This document shows, piece after piece, positions 22,796 to 34,620 of a DNA stretch of 64,000 nt. The stretch covers positions 2,046,001 to 2,110,000 of the forward strand of contig JAZBRI010000009.1 in NCBI GenBank assembly GCA_036874045.1. Direction: 5' to 3'. How positions within the stretch are numbered: the first letter of the stretch is position 1; every line of letters begins with the position of its first letter. The position numbers and the translations under genes were made by a program. The notes beneath the pieces are model-generated. The model worked only from the letters and a program-made list of their open reading frames with translations, did not search any database and was not told the origin of the DNA. This DNA is from Cymodocea nodosa (Eukaryota; Streptophyta; Magnoliopsida; Alismatales; Cymodoceaceae).

Positions 22796-25367
22796 TTACA
22801 CATAGCATAGCCTACAAATACTTAAATTTAGTCTTATGTTGCATAATGTAGTTTCATCTAGAGGTTTTGTAAATATATTAGCTAATTGATTTTTACTAGA
22901 CACAAATCCTAATTTAATTTTACCTTTAATTACGTTATCTCTTAGAAAATGATGTCTAACCTCTATATGCTTTGCTCTAGAATATAATATAGGATTTTTG
23001 GAAAGATTTATTGCAAAACTATTATCACAATAAATCTCAGTTGTATCATAAGATAATCCAAAATCTTCTAAAGTTTGCCTTATCCACAGAATCTGAGTGC
23101 AACACAATGCAGCAGCAACATATTCAGCTTCAGTGGTTGAAAGTGCTACATAGTTTTGCTTTTTACTAAACCATGACACCAAATTATTTCCTAATAATTG
23201 ACATGTGCCACTGCTACTCTTTCTATCAGATTTATATCCTACATAATTAGCATTAGTATATCCTATAAGATGTATTGAACTATCCTTAGAATAATACAAT
23301 CTGAAATTTTTAGTTCCTTGTATATATCTAAATATTCTTTTAACAGCAATTGAGTGTGATTCTTTAGGATTAGATTGAAATCTAGTACAAGCACATACAA
23401 CAAACATAATATCAGGTCTACTAGCTATCAAATAAAGTAAAGAACCAATCATACTTCTGTATTTTCTTTGATCTATTGATTTTCCTATGTCATCAATATC
23501 TAACTTTAAAGAAGTACTCATAGGAGTTCCTCAAATCCTTGTATCATTAAAATTAAATTTCTTAAACATTTCAACTGCATATTTTTCTTGATTTAAAAAT
23601 ATACCTTTATCCATTTGCTTAATTTGAAGTCCTAAAAAATATGAAAATTCTCCTATCATACTCATTTCAAATTGACTAGTCATCTCTTTAGAAAATATTT
23701 TTATCAATTTATCAGAAGTTGCTCCAAAAATTATATCATCCACATATATTTGAACAATAATCTGATCTTTATCATCTTCTTGATAAATAGAGTATAGTCT
23801 ACTTTTCCCATGATATATCCTTATTCTACAAGAAAAGTAGATAATCTTTCATACCACGATCTAGGTGCTTGCTTCAAACCATATAAGGCTTTCTTCAATT
23901 TATACACATAATCAGGATTATTACTATCTTCAAATCTAGGTAGTTGTTTTACATAAACTTCTTCGTTATTTAAACCATTTAGAAATGCATTCTTCACATC
24001 CATTTGATATAGTTTAAAATCCATATAGCAAGCATAGGCCAATAATATTCCAATACTTTCTAACCTAGCCACAGCAGCAAAAGTTTCATCATAATCAAGT
24101 CATTTTTCCTATGTATACTCTTGTGTAACTAATCTAGCTTTGTTTCTTATAACTTGACCAGTCTCATTAGTTTTGTTTCTAAATATTCACTTTATACCTA
24201 TTATGGGCTGATGTTCTAGTGGAGTGACTAATTCCTAAACATCATTTCTAATGAATTGATTTAGTTCATCTTGCATTGCCACTATCTAATTTTCATCAGA
24301 TAATGCTTCTTCTATATTCTTTGGTTCCATCATAGAAACAAACATACACATACTATTTAAATTTACTAAATATCTAGCTTTCACTCGCTCATTAATATTA
24401 CCAATGACTTGAGTGATGGCATGTGATGAAGAATAACGTTAATTCCTATTATTTTCCTTAATATTCTCACCAACATCTGAAGGTACATCACTTTGATCAT
24501 TAGTTTGATCATTTAAGTTCATATTTTTAATTTTCTCAAATAAATCTTCAATCTCTCTATTGATCTCTAATTCATTTGGAAAATTGATCATATCATCAGT
24601 ATCAGCTTTAGATTGAGATTCTCTAAAAGAATTTTCATTAAAGCTTACATGAAGGGTTTCTTCAATGGTCCTAGAAGTCTTATTATACACTCTATAGGCT
24701 TTACTTCTAGTAGAGTATCCTACAAAAATTCTTTCATCTACTTTGGCTTAAAATTTATTCCTTTTATCCTTAGTGTTAAGGATAAAACACTTATAGCCAA
24801 ATGGTTTCATATAGGAAATTTTTGGAACTCTATCAAATATAATTTCAAAAGGAGTTTTATAAACAAGAGGTCTTAGGTGACTTCTATTAATAATATAACA
24901 AGCTGTATTCACTACTTCAGCCCAAAGATTTTGAGGTAAATTATGTTTATTTAACATAGTTCTGGCCATTTCCTAAAGTGATCGATTTTTTCTCTCAACA
25001 ACACCATTTTGAGAAGGTGCTCTTGGAAAAGAATATCTGTGATCAATGCCATGATCTTTACAATAATTATCCAATTGATCATTTTCAAATACAATACCAT
25101 GTTCACTCCTAAGTTTTTGAACAGAGACACTTTGTTTATTTTGAACAAGATTGCAATACATTTTAAACATTTCAAAAACTTCCATCTTAGTTGCTAGAAA
25201 ATATACCCAAGTGTATCTAGAGAAGTCATTTACTAAAACAAACACATACCGTTTACCACTAAGACTCATGATTCTTATTGGTCCAAATAAATCCATATGT
25301 ATAAGTTCTAAGACTCTCTTGCTTGATATATTAGTTTTGGATTTAAAAGAGTTTTTATGAAGTTTAC
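22796..25367 (-). pseudogene. pol: pol of element 2, C-terminal part (integrase to RNase H)
   Basis: The minus strand resumes inside integrase at KLHKNSFKSK. It keeps HMDLFGP, the second catalytic aspartate (RSEHG) and NGVVERKNRSL (25389-24973). The integrase tail follows, then RT with KLYQMDVKNAFLNG (24072-23821) and VDDIIFGAT (near 23720). RNase H with SKKQNYVALSTTEAEYVAAA, CDNSFAINLSKNP and HIEVRHHFLRDN ends near 22796 after CRLCYV. Frames change at about 24950, 24430, 23810 and 23530. RNase H itself is an unbroken 241-codon frame. The N-terminal part lies beyond the inserted element 6, with ~85 bp of integrase missing at the join. Confidence 0.88.
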
Positions 25368-26790
25368 TGTTTAGAATGAAAAAGTGCATATTATTAACGG
25401 TTAAATGATGGTTAATTGCATAATATTTAGCTTATCATATGAGAATTAAGCCATTATGTTATAATTGCACTATTATATGCTTTAATTGAAGAATCTACTT
25501 AATTTTGGGGAATTAATGTTAATTTAGTACATTTATGAACTGTCGGTAAGTTATAGGCTGTGAAATTCTTAAGTATCCGAATTTTCTGATATTTCGGACA
25601 GTTATGTTAACATACCAAACAAACTCGGACAGTTATGTTTAACAGACCGACTATGTATCCGATAGTTATGTTTAAATTGTCGAACAGTTATATTTTGAGA
25701 GAATATTTTATTATTTCCAGATGTACACGTGTCGAAACCAGAATGAATGACTTAAGTGAACTTTCGGTGAGTTATCTATAACTATCCGAAATTGCAGCTG
25801 GGCATCGGATAGTTATCCCTATAACTCTCCGAAATCTCTTTTTATTTATAAAAAAGCTGAGGACATTTTTACCAAGCGCCGACTCATATTTCAGGAGATC
25901 GTAAAGCTTTTAACCTTGGCTTCGAGTTGATGCATGTATGCTGAAGAGGAGATCATCTTGCAATTTTGGACTCGCGATTCTATAGGGAGAGGAGACAGAA
26001 TTGTAAGTGGTTTAATTTTCAGTGGTGTAATCGTGTTGCAAGTAGTGTCGAAAGTATTTACTGTCAAGTGAGATTACTTTACATTTCACCTTTCGCCCAT
26101 TTCCTTGTTCACATCAAAACAAAAATACCAAAAACAATTTATCTTTGTTTGTATGTTGTATTTGAGTGTTGTATTGTTTGTGTTGTATCGTGATTAATGT
26201 TATCTGTATCAATTTTGTGATTGTTTTATGTTAGTTTTAATTTTACAGTTTACTAAAATTGGTTCGTACAAAAAACATTAAAGATTTTAATAGTTACTGT
26301 TTGAATCATCTGAATATTAGTATTGCTTAATGATAAATCCAATGTTAACTAGCATTAAAAAGCTTAATTGATGTTATTTACAATCTATGGAATCGCCCAA
26401 TGGTTGGCCGAATTCCTCTATAAATAGCAATATTATAAAGAAGAGACAGGCTTGTGGAGTTAACTTAAGTCCATGAGGATAGTCCGTTGAGTTAGCCATA
26501 ACTCAACGAACTTTGTCCGTTGAATTAACTATAATTCAACGGAGTGCTTATTGAATATAAATTTGAATTGTTAACAATCAAACAGTTCTTAAATTCGTTA
26601 GCAATTCCCTATGGGATCGACCTGTACTTGCACACTAATACAATAGACATTGTGCACTTGCAGTTAAAGTACAAATTGGAATTAATATCTAAATTGTATA
26701 AAAGATTGTTTGTTTACTTCTAAAAGACAGAATAGGCATAAAGATAAATTAACTAAGTAAAAACAGAAGTAACAAATCCAAGTTTTTCTA
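25368..26790 (+). mobile_element. 5' LTR of element 6 (right end approximate)
   Basis: Starts TGTTTAGAATG as at 48491. U3 has hairpins TTCGGTGAGTTATC...ATAACTATCCGAA (25762-25790) and ATCGGATAGTTATCCC...ATAACTCTCCGAAA (25804-25834). The end part has the CTGTACTTGCACAC and TGCACTTGCAG blocks (26610-26670). The precise LTR end before the PBS was not fixed. Confidence 0.75.
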
Positions 26791-26821
26791 GTGTAGTGCT
26801 GGGAAAACCAAACAAGTTTTA

Positions 26822-26839
26822 TGGCGCCGTTGCCGGGGA
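26822..26839 (+). other. Primer binding site of Athila type
   Basis: TGGCGCCGTTGCCGGGGA is the site typical of Athila/Tat gypsy elements, usually assigned to tRNA-Asp. A (TTGAA)n microsatellite follows to 26895. Confidence 0.85.
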
Positions 26840-26963
26840 ATTGAATTGAATTGAATTGAATTGAGTTGAAGTGAATTGAATTGAATTAAATTAATATAAG
26901 TAACTGTTAGAGCTATTTCATTTTAATAGCCAGAGTTGTGTGTTTTCTTCTATAATTGAGAAT

Positions 26964-27803
26964 ATGGCATATGCTTATGCTCAAAGATTTCTGAAACCTG
27001 TAATTAGCATATGTGAATTCTGCAATTCTGAAGGACACGATATTTCTGATTGTTCGAAATTGAGACGTCTACAGATTGTTAGATCCCATGAACAACAAAT
27101 GAATTATCCTCAATATAATAGAGCTGAGTATGAGAATCCTATAGTTTACCCAACTGATGGTCAGTATAGAATGTGTAATATGATGAGAGACATTGAAGTT
27201 TGGGATAGCTATGACAGATTGGAGCATAGTATAGAGCAAAATCTGGACAAACTGGAATACTTTGTGTGTCAACAACAAGAAGTCAACCAGTTAAACTATA
27301 AGGAAGCATATTCAGAACCTAAAAATGATATAATTTACGAAACTGAAAAAACCATAAAGAAAATTGATCAAAAATTGAATGCAATGAAATTAGATGATCT
27401 GGAAACAAAATTAAAAGCATTAGACAAAAATGCAATGAAAATAAAAGTTATGCAACAAGACAATGAAAATTATAATGTTATAAACCTGCATAACTTGCAA
27501 AATATACAACAAACAGAAAACACTAATGTAAGAGAATTTAAAGAATGCACTTTAAAACTAAAAACAATTGAAGATCATAATCACGAAAATGATATACAAA
27601 AACATCATGAAAGTAACGAAAATCTGGAAGATGTATGTGTAACATTAAGATCTGGAACTGATATACCACTAAGAACTCAAAATGAAAATGATATGAAGGT
27701 GGACAAGAGTAAAAATCAAAATGATAATGAAAATGTAATAGCTGAAAATCTAGAAATCACTAAAGAACAATCTGAATCTGCAATTGAAGCTAAACATGAT
27801 TAA
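26964..27803 (+). pseudogene. gag: Short Athila-type gag without capsid
   Basis: MAYAYAQRF is followed almost at once by a CX2CX4HX4C knuckle (CEFCNSEGHDISDC). A long Asn/Lys/Glu-rich, probably coiled-coil stretch (27240-27800) comes next, and the frame stops at TAA 27801. The usual Retrotrans_gag capsid domain that precedes the knuckle in Athila Gag is absent. Element 7 has the same start (34310), so the short form is a family property. The next frame continues into the pre-protease region. Confidence 0.7.
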
Positions 27804-27830
27804 ACAAATCAACTGAAAGAAAAAGAATCT

Positions 27831-30172
27831 TTGAAATCAAAATCTTTAGCACCCTATCTTGAAAGATTACATCAAACAATTCCTGAAAGACAAGAGAAAA
27901 TCAGAGAAATTTTTGAAAAAGTACAAGTTAACATTCCTTTGTTAGATCTATTACAGAATATGCTACCTTGTGCTAAATTTCTGAAGGATTGGTGTACTAA
28001 GAAAAGAGAACGAAAAGTTCTTAGAAAGGTCTTTTTAGCTGAGCAAAGTAGTTCCCTATTTCTGCCACAAATTCCTAAAAAGTTATCTGATCCTGGAATC
28101 CTTGTTATATCATGCACCATAGGAAATACCAATCTAGAAAGAACCTTAATAGACTTAGGTGCAAGTATAAATGTTATGTCAAGTGATATATTTGCATCCT
28201 TAGGATTAGAAGGCTTAACTCCTACTAGTACGGTTATTCAATTAGCTGATAGAAGTATAAGATACCCTAGAGGAAAAATAGAGGATGTCTTAATTAAAAT
28301 CAAGAATTTTATATATCCTATTGATATTGTAATTTTGGATTCCCAACAAATTAAGCATAAAAATAGTGATACATCTTTAATTTTGGGAAAGCCATTTTTA
28401 GCAACATCAAGGGCTGTTATAAATTGTAAAACTGGAGTAATGAAGTTAGCATATGGTAATGAGGATACTCAATTAAATATTTTCAAACCATAAAGGTTTG
28501 AGGAGTTAGAAATGTCCTTACATACATAAGACTTTTTAGAGGATGAAGGAGATATGTTAGATGATGTGATTCAAGAAGAATTAAATAGGCAAATCAATTC
28601 TGAAACTTTAGAAGAAAGTGAAAGCATAAATATAGAAGGAGATCAAGAAGAAATTAATTTAAAAAATGATGATGTTCAATTAGGAGCTCTAGCTTCTGAT
28701 GGGCAGCATTTAGAATTAAAACCTTTACCTCCTGAATTAACCTATATATTTCTGGAAGATAAACGGACCTATCCAATCATTATTGCTTCAGATTTAAAAG
28801 AAGATCAAATAGCTAAATTAAAAGATGTAGTAAAAAGTTATAAAGAAGCAATAGGATGGACTATGATTGATATAAAAGGGTTAAGTTCAACTTTATACTG
28901 TCACCACATATATTTAGAAGAAAATGATAAACTTGTTAGAATTCCTAAGAGGAGATTAAATCCAAACCTTAAAGAAGTAGTTAGGAAGGAAATAGTTAAA
29001 TGGTTAGATAATGATATAATTTATCTAATTTCTGATAGCTCGTGGGTTAGTCCAATCCATGTAGTTCCAAGAAATCAGGATTAACAGTTATTAGGAATGA
29101 AAGTCAAGACTTAATACCTACTAGAATTCAATTAGGCTGGAGAGTATGTATAGACTATAGAAAGTTGAATGCTGTGACTAGAAAAGATCATTTTCCATTA
29201 CCTTTTATAGATCAAATGCTAGAAAGATTAGCAGGGCAAGAATATTTTTGTTTCCTAGATGGGTATTCAGGTTATAATCAAATTCCAGTAGCATTAGAGG
29301 ATCAAGAGAAAACAACTTTCACCTGTCCTAATGGAACTTATGCTTTTAAAAGAATGCCATTCGGATTATGCAATGCGCTAACTACCTTTCAAAGGTGTGT
29401 GCAGGGCATATTTACTAGAATGACTAAAGATTTTTTAGAAATATTTATGGATGATTTTACTGTATATGGCAACTCATATGAAGTGTGTTTAAGCAATTTA
29501 GACCAAATATTAAAACGCTATGTGGAAAAAAATATGGTTTTAAATTGGGAAAAATGTCACTTCATGGTTAAACAAGGAATAGTCTTAGGGCATGTTGTTT
29601 CTAAAAAAGGGTTGGAAGTAGATAAAGCTAAAATAGAAGTAATTTCTAATCTACTAGAACCTAAATCAGTAAAAGATATTAGATCATTTCTAGGACATGC
29701 TGGTTTTTATAGAAGATTTATTAAAGACCTTAGCAAGATAGCTAGACCTTTAACTAATCTATTAAAAGATGTTCCATTTAACTTTGATAAAAATTGCAAG
29801 GAAGCATTTTTTAGACTTAAGACTAGCTTAATTTCAACTCCTATAATTCAAGCACCTAATTGGAACCATCCATTTCAATTAATGTGCGATGCTTCTGATT
29901 TTGCTGTAGGAGCAGTGTTAGGACAGAAGATAGAAAAATCTCCTAGAGTGATTCATTATGCAAGCAAAACCTTAAATGATGCTCACGTTAATTACACAAC
30001 TACTGAAAAAGGATTATTAGCTGTTGTGTTTGCTTTAGAAAAGTTTAGATCATATCTGATTGGAGCTAAAGTAATAGTATACACGGATCATTCAGCTCTA
30101 AAACATCTAATAAAGAAAAAAGAAACTAAACCTAGATTGATCTGATGGATATTATTATTGCAAGAAAAACTA
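27831..30172 (+). pseudogene. pol: Athila-type pol: protease, RT, RNase H; integrase lost
   Basis: The pre-protease part has AKFLKDWCTKKR. Protease has LIDLGASINVMSSD (28145) and the QLADRSIRYPRGKIEDVL block of the Athila lineage, then LILGKPFLATSRAVI. RT has [34 protein letters not shown] and FMDDFTVYG (catalytic Asp-Asp near 29452). RNase H has [15 protein letters not shown] and [10 protein letters not shown]. Frame breaks lie at 28491, about 29082 (one-base shift) and 30143 (TGG to TGA). The frame is lost after WILLLQE (about 30168), where the chromodomain-free integrase should follow. Catalytic residues are kept. Confidence 0.9.
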
Positions 30173-30624
30173 TTCTTTGTAATATTTTTATTATTATATT
30201 TGCTTGTACGGAAAGTCCGTTGAGTTACGCTTAACTCAACGAGCTTACTCCGTCGAGTCTTGAGTTAGTCAACGAGCTTATTCCGTTGAGTTAACTGTAA
30301 CTCAATAGAGTACTGTAGCTAAGACCGCAGATAAAATAGTAATAGTTGGTTTGGGAAATGACCCGATTACCCACCTAAACTTAGGGTTCACTTAAACTAA
30401 AACCTAGGGTTTTGGGGGCATTATCCGACAAATCATTTAGAATCTAGAACAGTAGAAATCAGAGCGATTCTGTGCTGTTGTGTAACTCCACGATGAGGAA
30501 GATGACGCCTAAATTTTGGGAAGAGGCTGTTGATACATCAGAATTTCTGAAGGAATCAGAAGAGTGGCACACACGATAGAAGATCAGAAATACAACAAGA
30601 GAGAAAGAGCTACAGAAGGTAGAC
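30173..30624 (+). other. Post-pol region of element 6 with hairpins and the start of an ORF
   Basis: CCGTTGAGTTA CGCT TAACTCAACG (30217-30241) and a second pair near 30281-30305 form hairpins of the copia-LTR type. After GGGTTTTGGGGGCATTA, an ATG at 30493 opens MRKMTPKFWEEAVDT, which stops at TAG 30577. It may be the start of the Athila post-pol ORF whose later part is seen in element 7. The region is cut at about 30624. Confidence 0.5.
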
Positions 30625-31097
30625 AATTTTTTTTTTAGACAATTTATGCAATAGTTTCATATTTATATGCTCGATCCTTCTATGCCAATGATATGCATCA
30701 CTAGTTTTAACTAGCAAACATGACTTTAAATCAACTAAACTAGAAGGTAAAGATAAAATATATACAGAACCTTTTCTTTTAGCAATAAACTTAAGTTCAT
30801 TTATAATTTTATCAATAATTTTGCATACATTATCTTCAAACAATACATAGAATCCATTATCAATTAGTTTATAACACTTAGCAAATTAAATCCTAGGTTT
30901 TCTACATACAGTACATTCTAAATAACACAAGTAGGAGTTATTTGAATATTGCCCATACCTATGATTTTATCTTTGCTTTTGTTTCCAAATATTACACTTC
31001 CTTTCTTGGTATTTATAAAATTTTTCAATAAGCTTTTTTGTCCAGTCATGTGACTTAATGCTCCACTATCTAAAATCCATTTTGATGTTGTTTCCTC
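30625..31097 (-). pseudogene. pol: pol of element 2, N-terminal part (protease, start of integrase)
   Basis: The minus strand begins EETTSKWILDSGALSHMTG (protease, from 31097). It continues through a GNIQITPTC block, a short disrupted stretch at about 30900-30850, and MFEDNVCKIIDK to the integrase zinc region WHRRIEHINMKLLHKLS. It then breaks at 30624, where element 6 is inserted. It lies in one frame with the end of gag, without the intron or stop seen in elements 1 and 3. Confidence 0.8.
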
Positions 31098-32206
31098 CTC
31101 AAACTCATCTGCCATGAAGCACACATGAGCAACGTCTTCTAACTCTTGTGCATCATCTAAATGTGAAGATTTTGATGATTGTTCCTCAGATTCAAACTCC
31201 TCTGATGTATCATCCCAAGTGACCTTCAAAGCCTTTTTCTTGTAAAACTTTTTCTAAGTTTTCTAAGCCATCTTCTTCTGATTTGTCCTACTTTGCTTTT
31301 CATTTTTCCTTATAGGACAATCTAGAGAAAGATGTCTAGGTTTCTTGTAGTTGTAACATACATACTTTTTGGATGAAGAATTCTTTTCATTCAGTGACTT
31401 TGACATTGAGGATTTGTCATTTCTATTCCTTTGTTGTTTCCTAGCTTTCCATGCTTTCTTGAATTTCTTAGTCAGCAAAATCAAATCCTCGTCAAAATCA
31501 GTAGATATTTCAGAATCTGAATTAATTTCAAAGGCTATTTCTTTCTTCATTTTTAGTTTGTTGTGACTCAATGAATCATTTAATTGAACTTCATAAGTAG
31601 TTAAATTTCTTATAAGTTCATTTATAATATAAACATTTAAGTTTCATGATTCCTCAATTGATGTCACTTTCTGAGACCACTTAGAACTTAGGGATCTGAG
31701 AATTTTTCTCACCAAATCCTTCTGTTCAAAGTTCTTTCCTAAGCATTTTAAAGAGTTTATGATATCTAAGAATCAGGAAAGCATCTCAGAAATACTTTTG
31801 TCTTCATGCATCTTAAAGAGTTCATACCTATGAATTAACATATTAATCTTAGTCTCTTTAACTTGAGAAGTACCTTCATAAGAAACTTCTAATGCATGCC
31901 ACACCTCATAAGTAGATTTATATGCCGATACTTTACTAAACTATTCATAATCAATGCACAAAATAAGATATTTAAGCCTTTAGCATTTAGAGTTTCATTT
32001 TCTTTTTCAGTAATTGTCCAAGTATTATAAGGAGTAGTTAACGAAGTATATGGTTTATAAATCATGAACCACAACTTATGATCTATACTTTGAAGAAATA
32101 CTGTCATCCTATATTTCCAATATTCAAAATGTATTCCATCAAATAAAGGAGGATAATTAAGATTTTGACCTTCATATAAAGAAAAATTGCCATTTCCAGC
32201 AGTCAT
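31098..32206 (-). pseudogene. gag: gag of element 2, joined to protease without the gag tail
   Basis: The start MTAGNGNFSLYEG is followed by capsid text, frameshifted near 31900-31600. The zinc knuckle is CYNYKKPRHLSLDC, with its second Cys changed to Tyr. A Ser/Glu-rich end reaches CFMADEFE and passes straight into protease at 31097. The ~1150-base tail with coiled coil and stop found in elements 1 and 3 is missing, at exactly the GT...AG positions. Confidence 0.85.
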
Positions 32207-32387
32207 CTTACCTAAGATTTTTCAACCTATTTGATTTTAAACAGTTTAAAACTTTAAAACAACTTGAGCCTAAAATCAAGAAAGTTAAATGTATGCTCAG
32301 CTATTAATTTCTATTTAAAAACAAAGAAGGTAGAATAAGCTCTGATATTAATTTAGTATCGTCTTTATATCAAAGATTATTAACTAA

Positions 32388-32398
32388 CTTTGATACCA
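32388..32398 (-). other. Primer binding site of element 2
   Basis: Minus strand TGGTATCAAAG, two bases inside the 5' LTR end; tRNA-Met type. Confidence 0.8.
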
Positions 32399-32400
32399 CT

Positions 32401-32684
32401 TGTAGGATCGAATGGCTACACAAGAGGGGGGTGAATTGTGTTCTTCAACATATTTGATTATAATTGAGACTTCAAAAAATTAAAAACAAGTCAAGACACT
32501 ATTTTAATCAAATCATTTTATTCAAGGTTTCAATTACAATATACAATTCAATTCTCCTCAAAAATTGTAGATGCAATTATATAACGATACCATGTTTCAT
32601 CTAATCAATTTCATAACTATAAACGGAGAAAACTAATTTGTAGAATTTAAAACATTTCTCCCTATTCGAGATTTTTCTTCTTCT
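32401..32684 (-). mobile_element. 5' LTR of element 2, truncated
   Basis: It starts TGTAGGATCGAATGGCTACA and follows the 3' LTR (16979 on) for ~280 bases, with about 16 mismatches by eye. Alignment is lost at a CTT-repeat; the remaining ~1.2 kb is missing. Confidence 0.85.
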
Positions 32685-32714
32685 TATTCTTCTTCTTCTT
32701 CTTCTTCTTCTTTT
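32677..32714. repeat. (TTC)n microsatellite at the element 2/7 junction
   Basis: About twelve TTC units with one interruption. It lies exactly where the element 2 LTR stops and element 7 begins, so it was probably the recombination site. Confidence 0.75.
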
Positions 32715-34207
32715 ACATATTAAATGTTAAATGTTATAAAAATATTTGTTTTATTAAACTACAAAGCTAAACAAGTCTATTGAGTTAAGCTTAACTCAAC
32801 GAGGTTAGTCCATTGAGTTAAGCTTAACTCAATGAGGTCAATCCATTGAGTTATAGTTAAGTCAATGAAGTAAGTTCATTAAGTTACATTAACTCCACAG
32901 ACTAGTTATTTTCTAATATTCAACTATGAGCAGTTGTAGGAAAAGGAAATTTGAAGGAAACTACATTGCACAAACCATGCCATGATCTAAATTGTGGATA
33001 GAAGAAGTAATCACTACTGTTAATACAAAGGAAGGAGATCCAACCAGTCATTTAGGGGAAAGCAGTTATTACTAATAGAAATATAAAATGAAATGAGAAA
33101 GAACGAAGAAAAGTGTGAGTGGAGAACTATGCTAACTGCAACAAGCACTGGACGTTCCTTGAAGCTCCACCACCATAACTAATCACCAACCATCAGAGGT
33201 CTATGAGGATACTTTCCGGATGTTGGGTCGATTCTAAGCCAAACATGATGACTGACAACAACTGTGAGGAGTGATCACATCGCAGGAAAGAATGACATTT
33301 TCACCAAGCATCGAATCATCTCTCAAGAGACAATAAAGCTTCTAGCCTTGGTTTCAAGTTGATGCTGCTATATTGAAGAGGAGATCAACTTACAAAAGCC
33401 TAAGTTCATGATCCTATAGGGAGAGGAGTGTGTGACAATAAGTGATTAAGTTTTTAGTGGTGTAACCACGTTGCATGTAGTGACGGAAATTCTTACTATC
33501 AATAGAGAATTTACCTTTCATCATTCGTTCATCTTCAAGAACATACCACAACAAAAACAAAATAAAAACTCATTATCTATTTTTATATTTATTAAATCTA
33601 TGTTATATCATTTGTTTTGTATTGTCATTGTTGTTAGTAATGTTAATATTGTTAGTATTGTTGAATGTTCTATGTTTATTTTATTCTAGTGAATAGAAAA
33701 TCATATTACTGATTACTAAAACTAGTTAGTATTAAATCCTAAATGCTAGCATTGATAAATGATGACTATAATATAAACTAGCATTAGAAGCTTAATTGAT
33801 GTTGTTTACATTTTGTGAAACCACCTAATGGATGTTGTATTCCTCTATAGATAGTAGTATTAATTTGAAGCTACTAGTAAGGCTCATTGAGTTAACTTAA
33901 CTCCACAAGGACAGTCCATTAAGACAACTGTAACTCAATGAACTTAAATGAACTAAGTTCGTTAAGTTAACAATAAGTCAATAGAGTGAGTAATCCAGAA
34001 CACAAAAACCTCTAGTTGTAAAATTTAAATAGTTTGAAATTTTTACTCATTCTCTATATGATCAACCTGTACTTGCACACTTATGCAATAGACACTATGC
34101 ACTTGTAGTAAATTACGAATTGGATTTAATATCTTATTTGTGAAATTTTTTTGTTTACTTATAAAAGAAAATATATATATTTAAGTAAATAAGAACAACT
34201 AACAAGT
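32714..34207 (+). mobile_element. 5' LTR of Athila element 7, start missing
   Basis: From 32880 it follows the solo LTR from 49375: ACTCCACAGAC, then the GAGGATACTTTCCG(A/G)ATGTTGGG block, then TTTCACCAAGCA and CTATAGGGAGAGGA. The left part holds CATTGAGTTAAGCTTAACTCAACG-type hairpins (32775-32870). The end has degenerate CTGTACTTGCACAC blocks. There is no LTR start, so it is 5' truncated. Confidence 0.75.
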
Positions 34208-34620
34208 TTTCTGCCACTCTTGCTAGGGATTGAAAAGCTAAAAATCATAGCACTATTTTATTTTTCATAGCATAAGGAGTGTTGTCTATTTTTATTATTG
34301 AGAATATGGCATATGCTTATGCTTAGAGATTTCTAAAACTTATAGTTAGCATATGTGAATTCTACAATTTGGAAGGGTATGACATTGCTAATTGTTTAAA
34401 ATTGAAATGATTGTAGATAGTTAGCTCAAATGGGCAACAAAAGAATTATATCCAAAATAATAGAACTGAACATGAAATTCCTATAGTTTACTCAACCAAT
34501 AGTCAATTTAGGATAAGCAATATGTCCAGAGACATGGAAGTTTGAGATAAGTATGATAGACTTTAACAAAGTTTAGAACAAAATCTAGACAAATTGGAAG
34601 ATTACTCAAGTCCCATTAAA
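34208..34620 (+). pseudogene. gag: Degenerate PBS and short gag of element 7
   Basis: TGCCACTCTTGCTAGGGA (34211 on) is a mutated form of the element 6 PBS. The frame MAYAYA*RFLK with CEFYNLEGYDIANC follows (knuckle Cys to Tyr), so the gag start and the absence of capsid are shared with element 6. Several stops occur. It is lost after LDKLED, and all of pol is missing. Confidence 0.7.

Larger units (their letters stand above)
25368..30624 (+). mobile_element. Athila-type gypsy element 6, 3' part deleted
   Basis: It is inserted in the integrase of element 2. The left end TGTTTAGAATGAAAAAGTGC starts directly after integrase sequence. LTR, PBS, short gag, protease, RT-RNase H and a post-pol region are present; integrase and the 3' LTR are absent. 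About 85 bp of the host integrase is also gone at the right edge, so one deletion probably removed both. Confidence 0.85.
16979..32684 (-). mobile_element. Copia-A element 2 (Sirevirus-like), split by Athila element 6
   Basis: Order on the minus strand is 5' LTR (32684-32401), PBS, gag, protease and integrase start, then the insertion 30624-25368. The rest of pol, spacer, aORF, polypurine tract and 3' LTR (18493-16979) follow. The gag-to-protease junction lacks the candidate intron. LTRs are about 94-95% identical over the ~280 bases that can be compared, so the copy is older than element 3. The outer part of the 5' LTR is lost. Confidence 0.85.

Noticed and set aside
30380..30430. AAACCTAGGGTTT-like text as telomeric repeat
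   Set aside because: Only one or two TTTAGGG-like units occur; similar text is common in plant leaders and there is no array.
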